Origin: Pratylenchus scribneri
Lineage: Eukaryota; Nematoda; Chromadorea; Rhabditida; Pratylenchidae
Length of the DNA stretch: 64,000 nt
Direction: 5' to 3'
Assembly (NCBI GenBank): GCA_030063045.1
Contig: JAQSEB010000047.1
Location: forward strand, 1,922,001 to 1,986,000
Part shown: one piece after another, positions 1-11,712 of the stretch
Layout: the number at the start of each line of letters is the position of its first letter
Numbering within the stretch: the stretch's first letter is position 1
Notes under the pieces: generated by a model
Seen by the model: only the letters and a program-made list of their open reading frames with translations
Told to the model about the DNA's origin: nothing
Database searches by the model: none
Made by a program: the position numbers and the translations under genes

Positions 1-565
1 TGGAGGATTTAGGTTGTTGACCAAATGGCAAAAAAAGAAAGCCATGATTTTGACTTGGCGATTGGCCAATCCCTCGGCTGGCAATAATGTGTCCATTTCA
101 AAGGAAGGATTGCCTTCGACAATTGTCATCAAATCGAAAGGAGGGGAGTATATTAAAAAGGCGCCACCATAAATTTAAAAAGGGTGGAAGGGGGATTTGT
201 GAAATTTTTAAAAGAAGAAGAAGAAGCCGGGAAAATTGTGTAAAAGAAGCGGCTTCAAAATTGTTCTCACACAAAGAGGGGGCGCCAATGGCCAATGGGA
301 TTCATTAGAAGGGATGGGGAGAGGGAAAGGAAGGAAATGGATCCCAAACGGAGGGGAAAAAGGGCCACTGGACATTCAATGGAATTAAACATTAAAATGT
401 GGGGTTGGGGTGGGCATTGGGCAATTTGCCGAGAATTGTTGTTGGGGCAGTTTGGCCTTAACTAATAAGGGAAAATGGGCAAAGGAAGAAGATGGACATT
501 GGACATGGACACTCATTTTGACCACTGTAATGTGGCCATTTGTGGGGGATAATGTGGCCATTTCA

Positions 566-712
566 AATGAGGACGAAATTAAAGGGTATTTAAAGTAGGG
601 AAAAGGAGGGGATATTTTTGAATTTGATGCGGGTAAAGTAAATGAGGGCAGAATTAAAGGGTATTTAAAGGAGGGAAAGGAGGACAAATTTTTGAATTTG
701 ATGCGGGTAAAG
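566..712. repeat. 75-bp tandem duplication (two diverged units)
   Basis: Two consecutive units share GAATTAAAGGGTATTTAAAG-type sequence followed by AATTTGATGCGGGTAAAG. The second unit begins about 75 bp after the first. No coding function is apparent. Confidence 0.75.
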
Positions 713-999
713 TGTGGGAATTGGGAATGAATAAGAAGCATTTTAAATCGCCTCTCCTTCCATTTATGTAAAAATGTGTTGAGGTGGCCACAAAAAATGG
801 TAATGATTCATTCATCATATTATACAATATTGGTCAATGGGTTTGAAATTGGAAGGACGAAAATAGTGGCTGGGAAAAAGTTGGATTTGGAGGCAAAAAT
901 TGAATTTGAATGTGGCCACAAAAGTTGAGAAGGTTTGAATATAACCTTTTAAAAAGGATGTATTTCTCGCTTGCCCAGTAAAATTATTTTAGAATGGCT

Positions 1000-1140
1000 G
1001 CCACTTTTTTTATAAAATTGAATAAAAAAAGGTCAAAAGAAACATTAAGGCTAATAACAAAGTAAAATAATTACAAAAAGGGCCACTTTTTTTAATTTTG
1101 AATGGTAAACAGCCTAAAAGAAACATTGAGGCCAATAATA
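1000..1140. repeat. Diverged tandem duplication, ~80-bp period
   Basis: The block starting CCACTTTTTTT, followed by AAAAGAAACATT and AATAA, occurs twice in a row with substitutions and small indels. A fragment of foldback family C (GGCCATATAACTTGG) lies just downstream near 1197. Confidence 0.55.
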
Positions 1141-2556
1141 AAACGGAATAATATTAATTTACTTAAAAAGAATTAAATTACAAAAATTATTTCGGAGGCC
1201 ATATAACTTGGTCATAATCATAACGAAGTGTAATGAATTAAATTTGGCTTAAGACTAGATTCGGGGTACCTGGAGAGAATTATTAAAGAAGTCTGGGCTA
1301 TTTTTGACCTAGCCGATTTTCAACATAAAAGTTTTATAGTAAATTAATTTTTTATAAATTAATACACTCCTCATTTTCATGGCAAAACATTCTCTCTGGC
1401 AATTTACGCCTACTCGCATTGATGAGGCCAGAAGATATGCCGCCCTATATTTGGAAATTTGGATTGCTTTTTCTTTTGTAAATATATGTTGCGCGCACAC
1501 GCCCCAAAGTCCGAGCGATTTGTCGTCGCCATGTCCCCGATTATTTGTGGCCTGCCTTCTGTCTAGGCTGATTGCTGGGTTGCGCCCCAGGAAAAAATTA
1601 TAATGAGGACAAGTTTGGCTTATGGGCAAAATTGATGGAGGAAGGGGAGGAACCAAGTGGCCTCTTTGCGAGGCTTACCTCCACAAATGAGTTCTTTTTC
1701 GGCTGACTTGAGGCACAAAATATTGCTAGAGGGAATGGATGAATGAATGGATGAGGGAGAGGTGCGCGAATGCAAAAATTGGATAGGTGGACCCGAAAAT
1801 TATACTAATTATTGGTGTTCAGCGGCCGGCTAAAAAGTTGTTTTCGGTGAGGCGATACAGCGGACGGACGGAAGGAGGGACAAAAAAAAAGCCCAACAGG
1901 CGAGATGTGGGTGAATCGGTGAATGAATCCTTGGGGGGAAATTGGATTAATTGGTTGGGCTGGAGGGAAGAATGTGAATTGTTGGTGAGGGAAAAATTGG
2001 CGGAGGAGGGAAATGAGGGAAAGAATTGCTTTAGGGGCGAATTGATGCCCACCACCAAAATGCCCTGTGGCGATCCAATCGCTGGGAGGGACGGAAAAGC
2101 AAACACCGCCTTCCTCCTTTCGGCTTTGGGAGATTTATTTGCCGCCTTAAATCAAGTCAGCCCTCTTAAGAAAAAATTCAATCTTTATTTCCCGCTGATT
2201 AAGCGATTCGGTAAGGAAGGATGAAAGAAAAGGCTGCCAAATTTGTTTAAAGTCGATTCAAATCAAATCAAAAATGGATTAAAAGTTGAGAGGTGGGAAA
2301 GTTGATCAAAAAGGAATGAGCGCCGGTGTCGGAATCCCCCTTATTAGGATTGGGAATGTGCCCTTTGGGGAGAGGTGAAAGTGAAAAGCGGAACCCGCCA
2401 CCCATCGGCGCGATTGGGAGGGGATGTTGTGGGAAACGCCGGCGGCGATCTTTGTTAACTTGGGCTGGAGGAAGCCATGGGGAAAAGCACATGCCACCGG
2501 CGCGAAATTCTGGGTAGAGGACAATTGATGAGTTATTGCCGATTGAATGGCCGAAG

Positions 2557-2856
2557 TTTTTGGCCTATAGCTCAACGAGGCAATGACCAATTTTAGAAGA
2601 TACTATTTGAAAGCTAAAAGTGTCCTCTATGAAGTGGCTAACATAAATTTCAGGAATTTACTTTTCTAAAATAGTTATATGCCGTTGAGTATAATTAACC
2701 CAAATTTTCTAATAGAATGAGGAAAAGCCGCTTATTTAAGAAAATATTTAAAATTTCCAAAATTTATAAAAGCATTTTTTAGAGGACATTTAGAGCTTTC
2801 AAATGGCATATTGCTTTCTCAAATTGGTTGCTTCCTCGTTGAGTTATGGTCAAAAA
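2557..2856. mobile_element. Family A foldback element, copy 1
   Basis: About 300 bp with long terminal inverted repeats. The left arm runs TTTTGGCC...CTCAACGAGG and then ...GTCCTCTA..AAGTGGC. The right arm is the reverse complement, ending GAGTTATGGTCAAAA. The central part is AT-rich and there is no open frame. The architecture is that of a non-autonomous foldback or MITE-type repeat. Confidence 0.85.
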
Positions 2857-3656
2857 ATGATCTCTGGTACTCTAAGGGCGGTATTCAATTCTATTATTTC
2901 ATTGTATTTGATTTAAATTAAGTTGGCAAAAAGCCAATGGTTAAAGCATTTATAGGGCAAAGCAAATTACACAAATGAATGGGTGAATGGGAGGAATATG
3001 TGCGAATATTATATGAATTGAATGAGGGAATTTGGGTGAATTTTGATTGATGATGTTGAGTGGGATAATAATTTGTTTCCTCCAAAGTGGCGGCGGCGGC
3101 TTTCCACCACGAAAATGCGGGTGGGCTTATTAATAATAATGGATGGGAGGAAATTGGAACAATGCAATGGGGGAAATTGAAATGGAGGCAAAAGTTTGAG
3201 GGAAAAGCATATTGAAATGGAGGGAGTAAAGGCGGAATAAACATTGGAATTTGTTCGCTTCATCCTCTCATAATCCCCTCCTTATTCCCCCTCCTTTTAA
3301 CATTGGCTTAAGTTGAATTGTTCACGAAAACCACAGACCCCCTAGAAATGCGCGTTTTGGCCAACAAACAATGTTTTATGAAGAGCTTTATTGAAAAATT
3401 GATGGGAAATTGGTGAGGTTGACCGTTGGGAGAAGTTAGGCTTTTGACCTTTCTACAGCTTGACAAACATTGGTGGAGTCTGATGAGGCCAAAAGGCAAA
3501 TGCGCGAGCGATTTGGCCCAATACTCATCGCGAAGGATGCTCCTCTTACCCCCTCAAATGAAGGCATCTCTACCTAGCTTAATATGGAAGGGAAGCTTAT
3601 TGACAGAAATGTTCTAAAGAGAGAGGGTGGCGGCCGATTGAGTACCTTTGCCATTC

Positions 3657-3960
3657 TTTTGGTCATATCTCAACAAGGAAGCAACCAATTCATGAAGGCG
3701 ATATGCCATTTGAAAGCCCTAAATATCCTCTAAAAATAGCTTAAGTGATTCTATGAAATTTATACAAAAATTAGTAAACTAATCGGCTTTTCCTCACTCA
3801 ATTAGAAAATTTGGGTTAATTACACTCAACGGCATATAACTAATTTAGAGAGGTAAAATTCCTGAAATTTATAATAGCTACTTTTTAGAGGAGGCTTTGG
3901 GCTTTGATTGGTATATCGCCTACTAAATTGGCTAATGCCTAATTGAACAATAAGCCAAAA
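3657..3960. mobile_element. Family A foldback element, copy 2
   Basis: The left arm is TTTTGGTCATATCTCAACAA plus the GGCGATATGCCATTTGAAAG block. The right arm is degraded but still shows GGTATATCGCC and AAGCCAAAA. It is preceded by a flank reading GTACCTTTGCCATTC that recurs at several other copies. Confidence 0.8.
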
Positions 3961-5169
3961 ACTAATGTAAGTTCCCAATCGGCGGTACTGAATTATTCTT
4001 TTAGGGACTGAACAATCAATGTGTGGCGGTCAAATGAATTGGCAGGTTAAAAAAGCTGCTCCCAATGGCAACCACCGCCCAGGACAACAACTACCCATTT
4101 GTGGCCCTTGAGAGGGCCGGTGTTGACCAAAATTGTGGGGAAGGTGAAAATTGGAGGGGGGATGGGGGAGGAAGTCCGCTGCATTTGCCTCGTCGATGCT
4201 TCCGTCCATTCAATTCATTCATTCATTTTCGGGCAGCCAACAACCTCGAATAGCCAACAATTCAGTTGTGAGGGAAGGGATTGACCAGTAAGCACACCTT
4301 TCCCCCAAAATAACGGTCAGTCCCATTGAATTGTGCGCTCCCCCTCGGGGGGCCGGAAAATCCCCGCCTCGCCGACCTTTTCGTCCCTCATCAGAGTCCA
4401 TTCATGATGGGCCCAATGGACTGCCCAAAAGTGGAAGGGGCGAAGAAGACAATGGCGCCGGGCAGTCGTAGGCACCCACCTGTTGTGTTTTGTTGGGATG
4501 GAGGCCGAATACATTTTTTGGAAGGGGATTTTGGGAGCAGGGAAGCGGAAGGGAAAACCATGCAAATGGGCGGAGGAGGGAAAGAACAAATTGGTTGGAC
4601 TCTCTGGGAAAAAGAGGGCAATGGGTTTGGGTGGGGAATATATGCCAAAAAAGCCGCGAATTGGTCCGGCGGGGTAAAAAATAAGTTGCTTGGAGCCACC
4701 AACCTTGTTTTTCTCTCATTTGTGCCATCCACATAGCTTTTCGGCACACAACATTTTTGTGCCGGTGCCATTTTGGGGAAGGTCATTTTGGGAGTGGAAT
4801 GAATATTTTTATTGGAGAAATGAAGAAGCCGGCAATCGGTGAAAAGCGAAATGGGCCGAATGAAGCTGTGAGAATGAATTATTTTTTGAATCAAGGACAT
4901 TGCCATTTGGATGGAAAAATGTGCGAATTGAATCGCGCACAAAATGGGACCATAAAAATTCACAAATGGAAAATTCCTTTGGTTTAATGAAGAGAGGGCA
5001 TTGCCATTATTCTTCAAGGATATAAATCTAGGAAAAAGGCAAAATCTCAATTATTTTAAGCTAAAGGCCTAAAAGTTGAAATTGCGTTCGAAAGACTTGG
5101 TTTGGCCTAATAAAATTTGTCGATGAATTTGCCTACATTTGGGTTTGGGAAGATCAATGTTTGACTTAG

Positions 5170-5474
5170 TTTTTTACTAATATCTCAACGAGGCGAAAGC
5201 CCATAAAGAAAGGCGATATGTGTTTTTAAAGCTTTAAATGTCCTCTATAATTTACAATTTAGCCTTTTAAAATTTTTTGAAATTCACTTTTAGAAATTGT
5301 CAATATGCTCTCATATATAATAAATCTAACTTTCTTAAGGAAAAGCCATTTATTTTACAAAATTTTTTAAGTTTTCAAAAAATTTCCTAGCTACTTTTTG
5401 GAGGACATTTAATGCTTTTAAAAGGCATATGGCCTTCCTAAATTGGTTGCTTCCTTGTTGAGATATGGCCAAAA
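5170..5474. mobile_element. Family A foldback element, copy 3
   Basis: Left arm with ATATCTCAACGAGG and GGCGATATG; right arm with GAGGACATTTAATGC, GGCATATGGCCTTCC and TTGAGATATGGCCAAAAG. It lies just 3' of the atf-4 coding region and may overlap the end of its transcript. Confidence 0.85.
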
Positions 5475-5499
5475 GAATGGACCCAGATAAATGAATTGT

Positions 5500-5505
5500 T
5501 TTATT
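5500..5505 (-). promoter_or_regulatory. Candidate polyadenylation signal of atf-4
   Basis: TTTATT on the plus strand gives AATAAA on the minus strand, about 230 nt past the atf-4 stop codon. It is plausible as the cleavage signal but was chosen only by position and hexamer. Confidence 0.35.
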
Positions 5506-5733
5506 CCGTCCAAATTTAACATTTTTAACAATGGAATTTATGCCACCAAAACCAAAATGAATGAAATATGAAAGGTGAATATGTGACATAATTCAGAAAT
5601 CATAAAGGGAATGCTGTGTGTCCAAAATTGTATCAAATTTATATATAAATGCCGGGGGGACTTCTTTGCCGATTCTGCATTTAGGTGGGGAAAATGCCGC
5701 CTTTGGGGATATGTGGGGGAATTTATCATCATT

Positions 5734-8700
5734 TCATCGAGCCGCCGTCCTCAGCCTTGCCGCCTCAATCTCCTTGGCCAATCCCTTCAAATAGGCCATT
5801 TCCGCCTGCACAGCTGCAATGTCCGCCTTCAACGCCTTGTTCCTCTGTTCAAGTTCCAACATGACACCGCCTATTTCCTCTCGTTCCTTTCGCTTCTTCT
5901 CACGGTAGCGTGTGGCGGCCACACGGTTCAACTCCTTTTTGCGTTCGCCTCGATTCGGTTTTGTTGCCTTTTTGCTGTTACTGCTTTTCCTTGTCAGTTT
6001 TTTGTTGGTGTTCTGAAAAAATGGAAATTTTCTTATGGGATTCAAGAAGTGGGATAATTGAAATTGAGTATCCGGATTGGTTTTTTGGCTCATAACTCAA
6101 TGAGGCTATTGCCAAAATTGGAAGGGAATATATCATTTGAAAGCCAAAAGTGTCCTCTAAAAAGTGGCCTAAATAATTTTGTAAATTTTAAATTTTTAAA
6201 ATAATTACATGTCTTATAATATAATAAACCCTTATTTTATCGGATAAATCCGCTTACAAAATATTTGAACTTTTCAAAAAATTTTTAGGCCACTTTTTAG
6301 AAGACATTTAAGGCTATAAAACGTTATATCGCCTTCCTGAATTAGTTGCTTCCTTGTAGAGATATGGCCAAAACAAACTTATCATTTCTTTCATTCCAAC
6401 CTTTGAAGAAGTGCTGGCGCCAACATTTTTTCCGGGTGAACTCGAAGAGGAGCGTTGCTCAATTTCGGCACATTCTCGTTGGATTTCTTCGAATATTTCG
6501 TCCTGACTTTGCGAGGAATGCTCTTCAGCGCCTCCAGAACTCCAAGTGCATGCCGAAGAGCACACACTTAATGGTTCAAAAATGGACGAAACTTGTTGGT
6601 CAACAACGGCGGTCGAGGTGGAAGCCGTCGTACTAAAATTTATTAAGAAAAAAATTTTTTTGAAATTTTTCATTATATTTTTATTCAATTTTTAGATGCC
6701 TTCATTTATTGAAAAGAATGTTGGAGGGTTTGATTATTCCCTGGTGGTATACGGTATGTAATACAGTATATTTCGATTGGAAAGGAAAGAGAGCCATAAT
6801 CGCTTTCTCTTTCCGATTGAAGTAAAAAGGATAAAATTGCCCAAGGCAATTTTGGATAGATTGCGAATGCGATTGCCCCATTCCCATTAGCGATAGTGGG
6901 CGATTCGTTACCCCCAACTTTTTGGCCCATAGCTCAACGAGGCAACAACCAATTTAGGAAGGCGATATACCATTTGAAAGCGCAAAGAGCCCTCAAAAAA
7001 ATGGCTTTCCTAAGTTTAGAAAATCTACTTTTTAAAATAGTTACATCCCTTTAAATGTAAAGAATCCGAATTTTGGAGGTAAAAGCGTTTATTTTAAAAA
7101 ATGTTTGAAACTTTAAAAAAAATTTTTAGCCACTTTTTTGAGGACATTTAGAGCTTTCAAATGGCATATCGCCTTCCTGAATTGGCTGCTTACTTGTTGA
7201 AATATGGACAAAAGAATTGTATAGATATTAAAATTCTATTTCACATTTCACTCAATCACCTGGAAACACTCAAATCCGCAAAATGTAAATGTTCTTCAGG
7301 CGATTGCCTTTCGAATAGTTGGCCGTAATGCTGTTGGTGATGATGCTGGTATTGATGAGGGGGATGCGAAGGCGCATTGAAACCGAATTCCGTTGAATGT
7401 TCTTCTGCTGATGGATAGGCAAGCTGGCTCATATCAAAGGGTTGTTCCATCCAAAATTCTTCTCCCCCATGTTGATGATATTGTTGTTGGTGAGATGGGA
7501 ATGAGTTGGCGGCATTCACAAAATCGGCAGCAGAAGTCGTCGTCGTCCCCGGCTCATCGGACCCGACAAACACAGCACTGAGAGGCCTAAATTAATTAAG
7601 GAGGGAATTAAAATGGATATTATTTAATTTGCCCGAAAAAGAAAAGCCAAAAATAATGCTTTAAAGGTTTATCATAAATTTATATACCATTTACCCAATT
7701 TTGGATAGAGCTGGTCAAGACGCATCGAATGGGTATATAATTTGCTATGGTTTAGTCAACAATTAAATGTTATTAAACGGATTAAATCCATTTTGGTTTA
7801 AAAGTTCAAAACGAAGCTAGAATTGAGTAAACCTAAGCCAAAACATAATCAAATGATGCGTCCTGATCAAATCTATCGATATAAAATTTGGGGGTTTAGC
7901 TATACTTCTGAACTGCTACAAATGGTTTAAATGAATTTGATTTTTCGGTTCAAACCTAAGTTTGATTAAACCACTCAAAACCAGTATCAAACGATTCGTT
8001 TTTGATGAGATCTATCGGATTGAATATAAGGTTAATGAATCTAGGATGACTTCTGAACCGTTAAAATCTTTTGGGCATTTTCAATGGTTTTTCAACAATA
8101 ATATAAATTATTTTCAATTAAAATTAGAAACAAAATGCCAAATGAAAACTCACTCCAACTTGGGGCACACCAATTGTTGATGGTCCCCACGTATCCAATG
8201 TTCCACCTCCGCCGCCATGGCCAACGGTGACGTGGCCGACAGAAGGAACATGTCCTGGGGCAGTGCGCATTTCTCCTCTTCCGGTTCCCATTCCGCCTCC
8301 TCCTCCAGTGCCGGTGCCTTCCACCAATCCATCAGTCCATATTCTTCCTCCACTTCCACTGGTTCCCGTTTTAAATCCAAACCGGTGTTCGGGTCCATCA
8401 AAATGCCGTCGGTGTTCATCGGGGTCAGGCCAAATAAATCGCTGTCCAATATTTTGTTGTTGGGGTCGATTAAAGCGCTGCTTCTGTTGAAGATGCCACT
8501 CGGTGGGATAGGCGAGAGGCGGCATTCCGGGGCCGGATGGATAGGAGGAATACGGTGGGGAATGATACGGCAAAAGGTGAGGGGTGGCGGTGGTGGTCGA
8601 GGTGAGCCCGAAGGCCGGGGCGGTAGCGGCAATTGTCGATGACATTGTTGTAGTCCGTAAGGAAGTCAGCTGAAATTTTGGGTGAAAAATGTATTTACAA

Positions 8701-10380
8701 TATTTAAAATTAATTAAATCAAAAGAATGGGCCTAATGCATTTTTGTCCGAGGAGATTATGTGAGAAAAGAATCAAAAAATTATGTTATTTAGAGGATGG
8801 GAATAGTCAAATAGAAAATTATTTAGTTCGATGATTGGTCAAAAAACTATTAGGATAGGCGAAATTAATTTAAAACGGACGGATTTATTCTAAGTTCGCC
8901 AGGCGGAATTAAAACAGGCGGAATTATTCTAAGTTCGCCAGGCGGAATTATTCTAAGTTCGCCAGGCGGAATTATTCTAAGTTCGCCAGGCGGAATTATT
9001 CTAAGTTCGCCAGGCGGAATTATTCTAAGTTCGCCAGGCGGAATTATTCTAAGTTCGCCAGGCGGAATTATTCTAAGTTCGCCAGGCGGAATTAATCTAA
9101 CAATCCGAAACTATATTAAAACAAATAATTAGCTTGTTCGTTTTTTGACAATTTTCACGCCTTCAAATTTTAAAATGTCCCGAGGGCGTATTCAATATAT
9201 AAGGTATATACTATATACCATAAGAGAAATCAAAAATTGGGATTATTTTGGAATATCAATAACATAAAAACATTATTAAATTTTAGAATTAGTTAAAAAT
9301 GGTGATTGCGACCAAGATACAATTTTTAAGGAAAATTTAACAATAATTTGTAATTGTCTTGATAATTAAATTACGAGGAAAAAGAATAAAGTTTGGGATT
9401 TGGGTGGATATATGAACGTGGAACTTCGCGGATTCTGGTGGATTTGAGAAAGGGGAAGAGGAAAAATATGTGATAAAGTGAGCCTAAACAAGTTCCTATC
9501 AAAATTGCCTAAAGGCATATCAGCTGCAATGCTTCTATATTCAGAATGATTGATGGAATTATATTAAATGAATGGATTAATTGATAAATTTTTCTCTCAT
9601 TTCCTCTGAATTAATGACAAATATTCGTGCCTTTAGGCTAATCTGAGCTACCGTATCCATTGATGATTCCAAAATGACATTTATTCACGTGGAAATGGGA
9701 AGGAAATTGATAAGAAATTTAGAGAAAACAAAGTTATCTAAAAATTGGGCACTACAATGTTCAGACAGAAAAGAGGACATTTTTTTCTACATTGTATCCA
9801 AATCAAATATGGAATCGAAAGAAAGGAAGATCAAAAATGAGGACGGAATTCGATCAAAGTCGGCCACATTTTATGAGTTAATTAAAAATGAGTTGGATAA
9901 AGATTTTAGAGCATAGGTTGGCCCAGTAAAACAAATTTTGATGATTTTAGTAATCAAATTAAAAAGCAGATTAAAGGCTAGCTAATAATATTAATTTTAT
10001 TTAAATTGATCCAAAATTGATGAAACTAGGCCCATAAAAGATAAAACAATTAAATGATTTTACATTATGAAATTTCAGATGGTTTTTGGACATAACTTGA
10101 TATCATTTTTGAACCAATTTAATTAAATTAATAGCATTGGGTAGCTAACAGTCTGTTCTTTAATTTAATAACAAAAGAACCAAAATTTATTCATTCCATG
10201 ATAAGTTATTGAAAACGGTGACAATTAGGCTGTTTTATGCAGAAAAATTGGCCCTATTAAAATTACCTCAGGGTCCGTAGAAGCCATTGTTGCCGTCGTC
10301 GAAAATAATGACGGAGGAGGAGCCGCCATTGTCCTCTCGTCCATAGCCGCCGCCGTCGTTGTTTGGGTCGATTGCATCAT
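5734..10380 (-). CDS. atf-4: ATF4/ATF5-class bZIP transcription factor
   Basis: Six exons on the minus strand fit in phase: 10380-10267, 8669-8554, 8483-8154, 7586-7260, 6632-6401 and 6012-5734. They give about 465 residues. The last exon carries the bZIP. Its basic region contains NRVAATRYREKKRK, the NxxAATRYRxKKR signature of ATF4-class proteins, and a zipper with I-L-L-V-L at residues 420, 427, 434, 441 and 448. The upstream part is low-complexity: Thr/Ala/Pro at the N-terminus, an acidic stretch (about 110-160) that could be an activation domain, then a Gln/His-rich segment. ATF4-class factors bind CRE/CARE DNA as dimers in the nucleus and drive amino-acid and ER stress responses. The short second intron (8553-8484, or alternatively 8568-8484) is inferred only because the reading frame must change there. 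The first ATG after a TTTCAG acceptor is used as start. The bZIP assignment is firm; the N-terminal gene model is less sure. Confidence 0.85.
6083..6374. mobile_element. Family A foldback element, copy 4 (atf-4 intron)
   Basis: Fills most of the last atf-4 intron (6013-6400). Left arm TTTTTTGGCTCATAACTCAA with GTCCTCTAAAAAGTGGC; right arm GCCACTTTTTAGAAGACATT through GAGATATGGCCAAAA. Confidence 0.85.
6725..6905. mobile_element. Family E repeat, copy 1 (atf-4 intron)
   Basis: Carries GGTATACGGTATGTAATACA, GGAAAGGAAAGAGAGCC and AAAATTGCCCAAGGCAATTTT. The reverse complement of this whole block recurs at about 21040-21180. In both places it sits directly beside a family A copy, so the two may be one composite unit. 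Confidence 0.75.
6919..7214. mobile_element. Family A foldback element, copy 5 (atf-4 intron)
   Basis: Lies in the atf-4 intron 6633-7259. Left arm TTTTTGGCCCATAGCTCAAC with GGCGATATACCATTTGAAAG; right arm with GAGGACATTTAGAGCTTTC and GGCATATCGCCTTCC. Adjacent to family E copy 1. Confidence 0.85.
7675..8070. mobile_element. Family B dispersed repeat, copy 1 (atf-4 intron)
   Basis: Occupies most of the atf-4 intron 7587-8153. Diagnostic blocks are GAGCTGGTCAAGACGCAT, ATAATTTGCTATGGTTT and TTAAATCCATTTTGGTTTAA. The same blocks occur at 18258-18490 and, inverted, at 31262-31490. It contains several TTTGGTTTAA/TTAAACC inverted segments but no clear terminal repeats. Confidence 0.75.
8880..9105. 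repeat. 24-bp minisatellite (array 1), atf-4 intron 1
   Basis: Eight copies of CTAAGTTCGCC joined to AGGCGGAATTATT make a 24-bp monomer, with one variant link GCGGAATTAAAACAGG. It lies in the first atf-4 intron (8670-10266). The reverse complement of its core matches the 29-bp array in tbh-1 intron 1. Confidence 0.95.
9935..10195. mobile_element. Family D foldback element, copy 1 (atf-4 intron 1)
   Basis: The left arm has TTTTAGTAATCAAATTAAA, GGCTAGCTAATA and TTAATTTTATTTAAATTG. The right arm has the complementary CAATTTAATTAAATTAAT, GGGTAGCTAACAG and TTTAATTTAATAACAAAA. A second copy is at 40470-40735. No coding capacity. Confidence 0.7.
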
Positions 10381-10502
10381 CCTTTTAGTGTGTCTATTGA
10401 TTTACGTGGAATGCGCACACAAATATTTATATTTATTGGAATTTAAAATTGGCGTTTTTTAGAGCTTTGATACGAAACTGTTCGGGTTGAACTTGAAGTC
10501 TG
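10381..10502 (-). promoter_or_regulatory. atf-4 5' leader with 3' splice acceptor
   Basis: On the minus strand TTTATTTCAG (G at 10500) is followed by an ATG-free leader up to the tandem ATGATG start at 10380. A second weaker acceptor, AATCAATAG, lies within it. The pattern fits a spliced-leader addition site or the 3' end of a 5'-UTR intron; the sequence alone cannot separate these. Confidence 0.5.
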
Positions 10503-11682
10503 AAATAAATATTTTTTGGGACTATTAGTAAAATAAAGGTGGCTAAAAATTTATTTTATTTGGTGAAGAATGACGACGGAGAGTCGCTGGAAGGGAGAGA
10601 ACCTTTCTCGTCCAAAGGGAATGAATGACTAAAATAGTTGTTATGGACTAGTTTGCGATGAAATGAGGAGAAAAGATGTGGAGGAGGATGGTTGGATGGA
10701 TGGAATGGAAAATTGATGGAAATCCAGAGGCGGCTGGCGGTGAATGTGTTTAAGCGGCTGGCAGCAATATGTTTGGACAGGGAGGAAAGAAAGAGTGCTA
10801 AAAAATGAGAGAGGCAATGGATGGCGGGAATATAGGGAAAAGAAACATGAAATTGGCCAAACTGCGGAATGAATGAAGAAAGGGAGGCTTTTTCTATGGC
10901 CATTTTTTGTTGGGCAATGTGTCTCTCAATCATAGTTTGGTCACTGTTCACATTCCCCTCTAGTTAAAGAAAATTATTGGAATGAATGAATGCAAAAGGT
11001 GATTTCTAAATCTCCTCCACGGATTTGATTGATTATTTGATTAATTAAATGGAGTGAAGATGATTAATTAATGAGGAAATAATTGGAAAATTTGGGCATT
11101 ACTCAAATGAATATAATAAAATATGTGGGATCCCAAATGAAATGAAATAATAAGAATACTTTTTTTTTGTCATATTTTTTTTATATCATTCAGCTTATAG
11201 CTAATTATCAATATAGTGATTTGCGTGAGAAAATTCAATCAACAGGCAGAAAATACAAGTTGACATAAATATTCCCTTCGTTTATTTATGAATATGCCGA
11301 AGGGAAGGGAGTTCACTTGATTAAAATGGAACATAAATTTTCCCTTCTTTGCTAGAGTAGGAAAAAAATACGGTATGTTGGAAATCGAGGAGAAACTGCA
11401 GCAATAAATTGGATTAAGCATAGATTGTATGTCAAAAACACACACTCATATTCAATATTCATTCCAAAATGTAGCCCAAAGTTATGTTTTGCATCGACTA
11501 GAAAACAAAACTGTCTTTTCCAAAGGGCAATATTACGCATCGAGGGAATGGCCCCATCCATATTTGGCCAAATGAGGATTGCCAAAATGATTCACAGCGA
11601 AATCTCTCATTTTCATTTCCCTCTCAACATATTTGCAAAAGTACATATTGTTAATTTCATTTTTTATTCATTTTCCAAAATA
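10503..11682. promoter_or_regulatory. Divergent intergenic region between atf-4 and tbh-1
   Basis: About 1.2 kb separates the first recognisable exons of the two oppositely transcribed genes, so both promoters are probably here. No array or foldback copy was found in it, unlike most of the window. Open frames at 10556-10951 (minus) and 11425-11712 (plus) are low-complexity and have no splice support. I do not identify individual transcription-factor sites. Confidence 0.45.
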
Positions 11683-11712
11683 TTTAGCACTTTTTCCATT
11701 GAACCATTGAAA
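11683..11712 (+). promoter_or_regulatory. tbh-1 leader with TTTAG acceptor
   Basis: TATTTAG ends at 11687 and is followed by a 25-nt leader and the ATG at 11713. A consensus-like acceptor this close to a start codon is typical of trans-spliced nematode genes, and it decides the start chosen for tbh-1 over upstream in-frame ATGs. Confidence 0.5.

Larger units (their letters stand above)
1..5169. other. Gene-free 3' flank of atf-4
   Basis: No open frame here looks like a conserved protein, and none is bracketed by convincing nematode splice sites. The longer frames (for example 1787-2224 on plus and 4391-5050 on minus) have biased, non-protein-like composition and no motif I recognise. The stretch contains two short tandem duplications near 0.57 and 1.0 kb and two full family A foldback elements. 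A gene made only of very short exons could have been missed. Confidence 0.5.

Noticed and set aside
1787..2224. 145-codon plus-strand frame
   Set aside because: Looks moderately protein-like but has no recognisable motif, and neither acceptor nor donor gives a consistent exon.
8124..8645. Minus-strand 173-codon frame as the true atf-4 exon 2
   Set aside because: Using it throughout leads to a stop in exon 3 and loses the bZIP. It was accepted only for the 5' part of the exon, ahead of the inferred short intron.
9674..9916. 80-codon plus-strand frame inside atf-4 intron 1
   Set aside because: Charged, protein-like composition, but antisense within an AT-rich intron, with no splice sites and no recognisable family.
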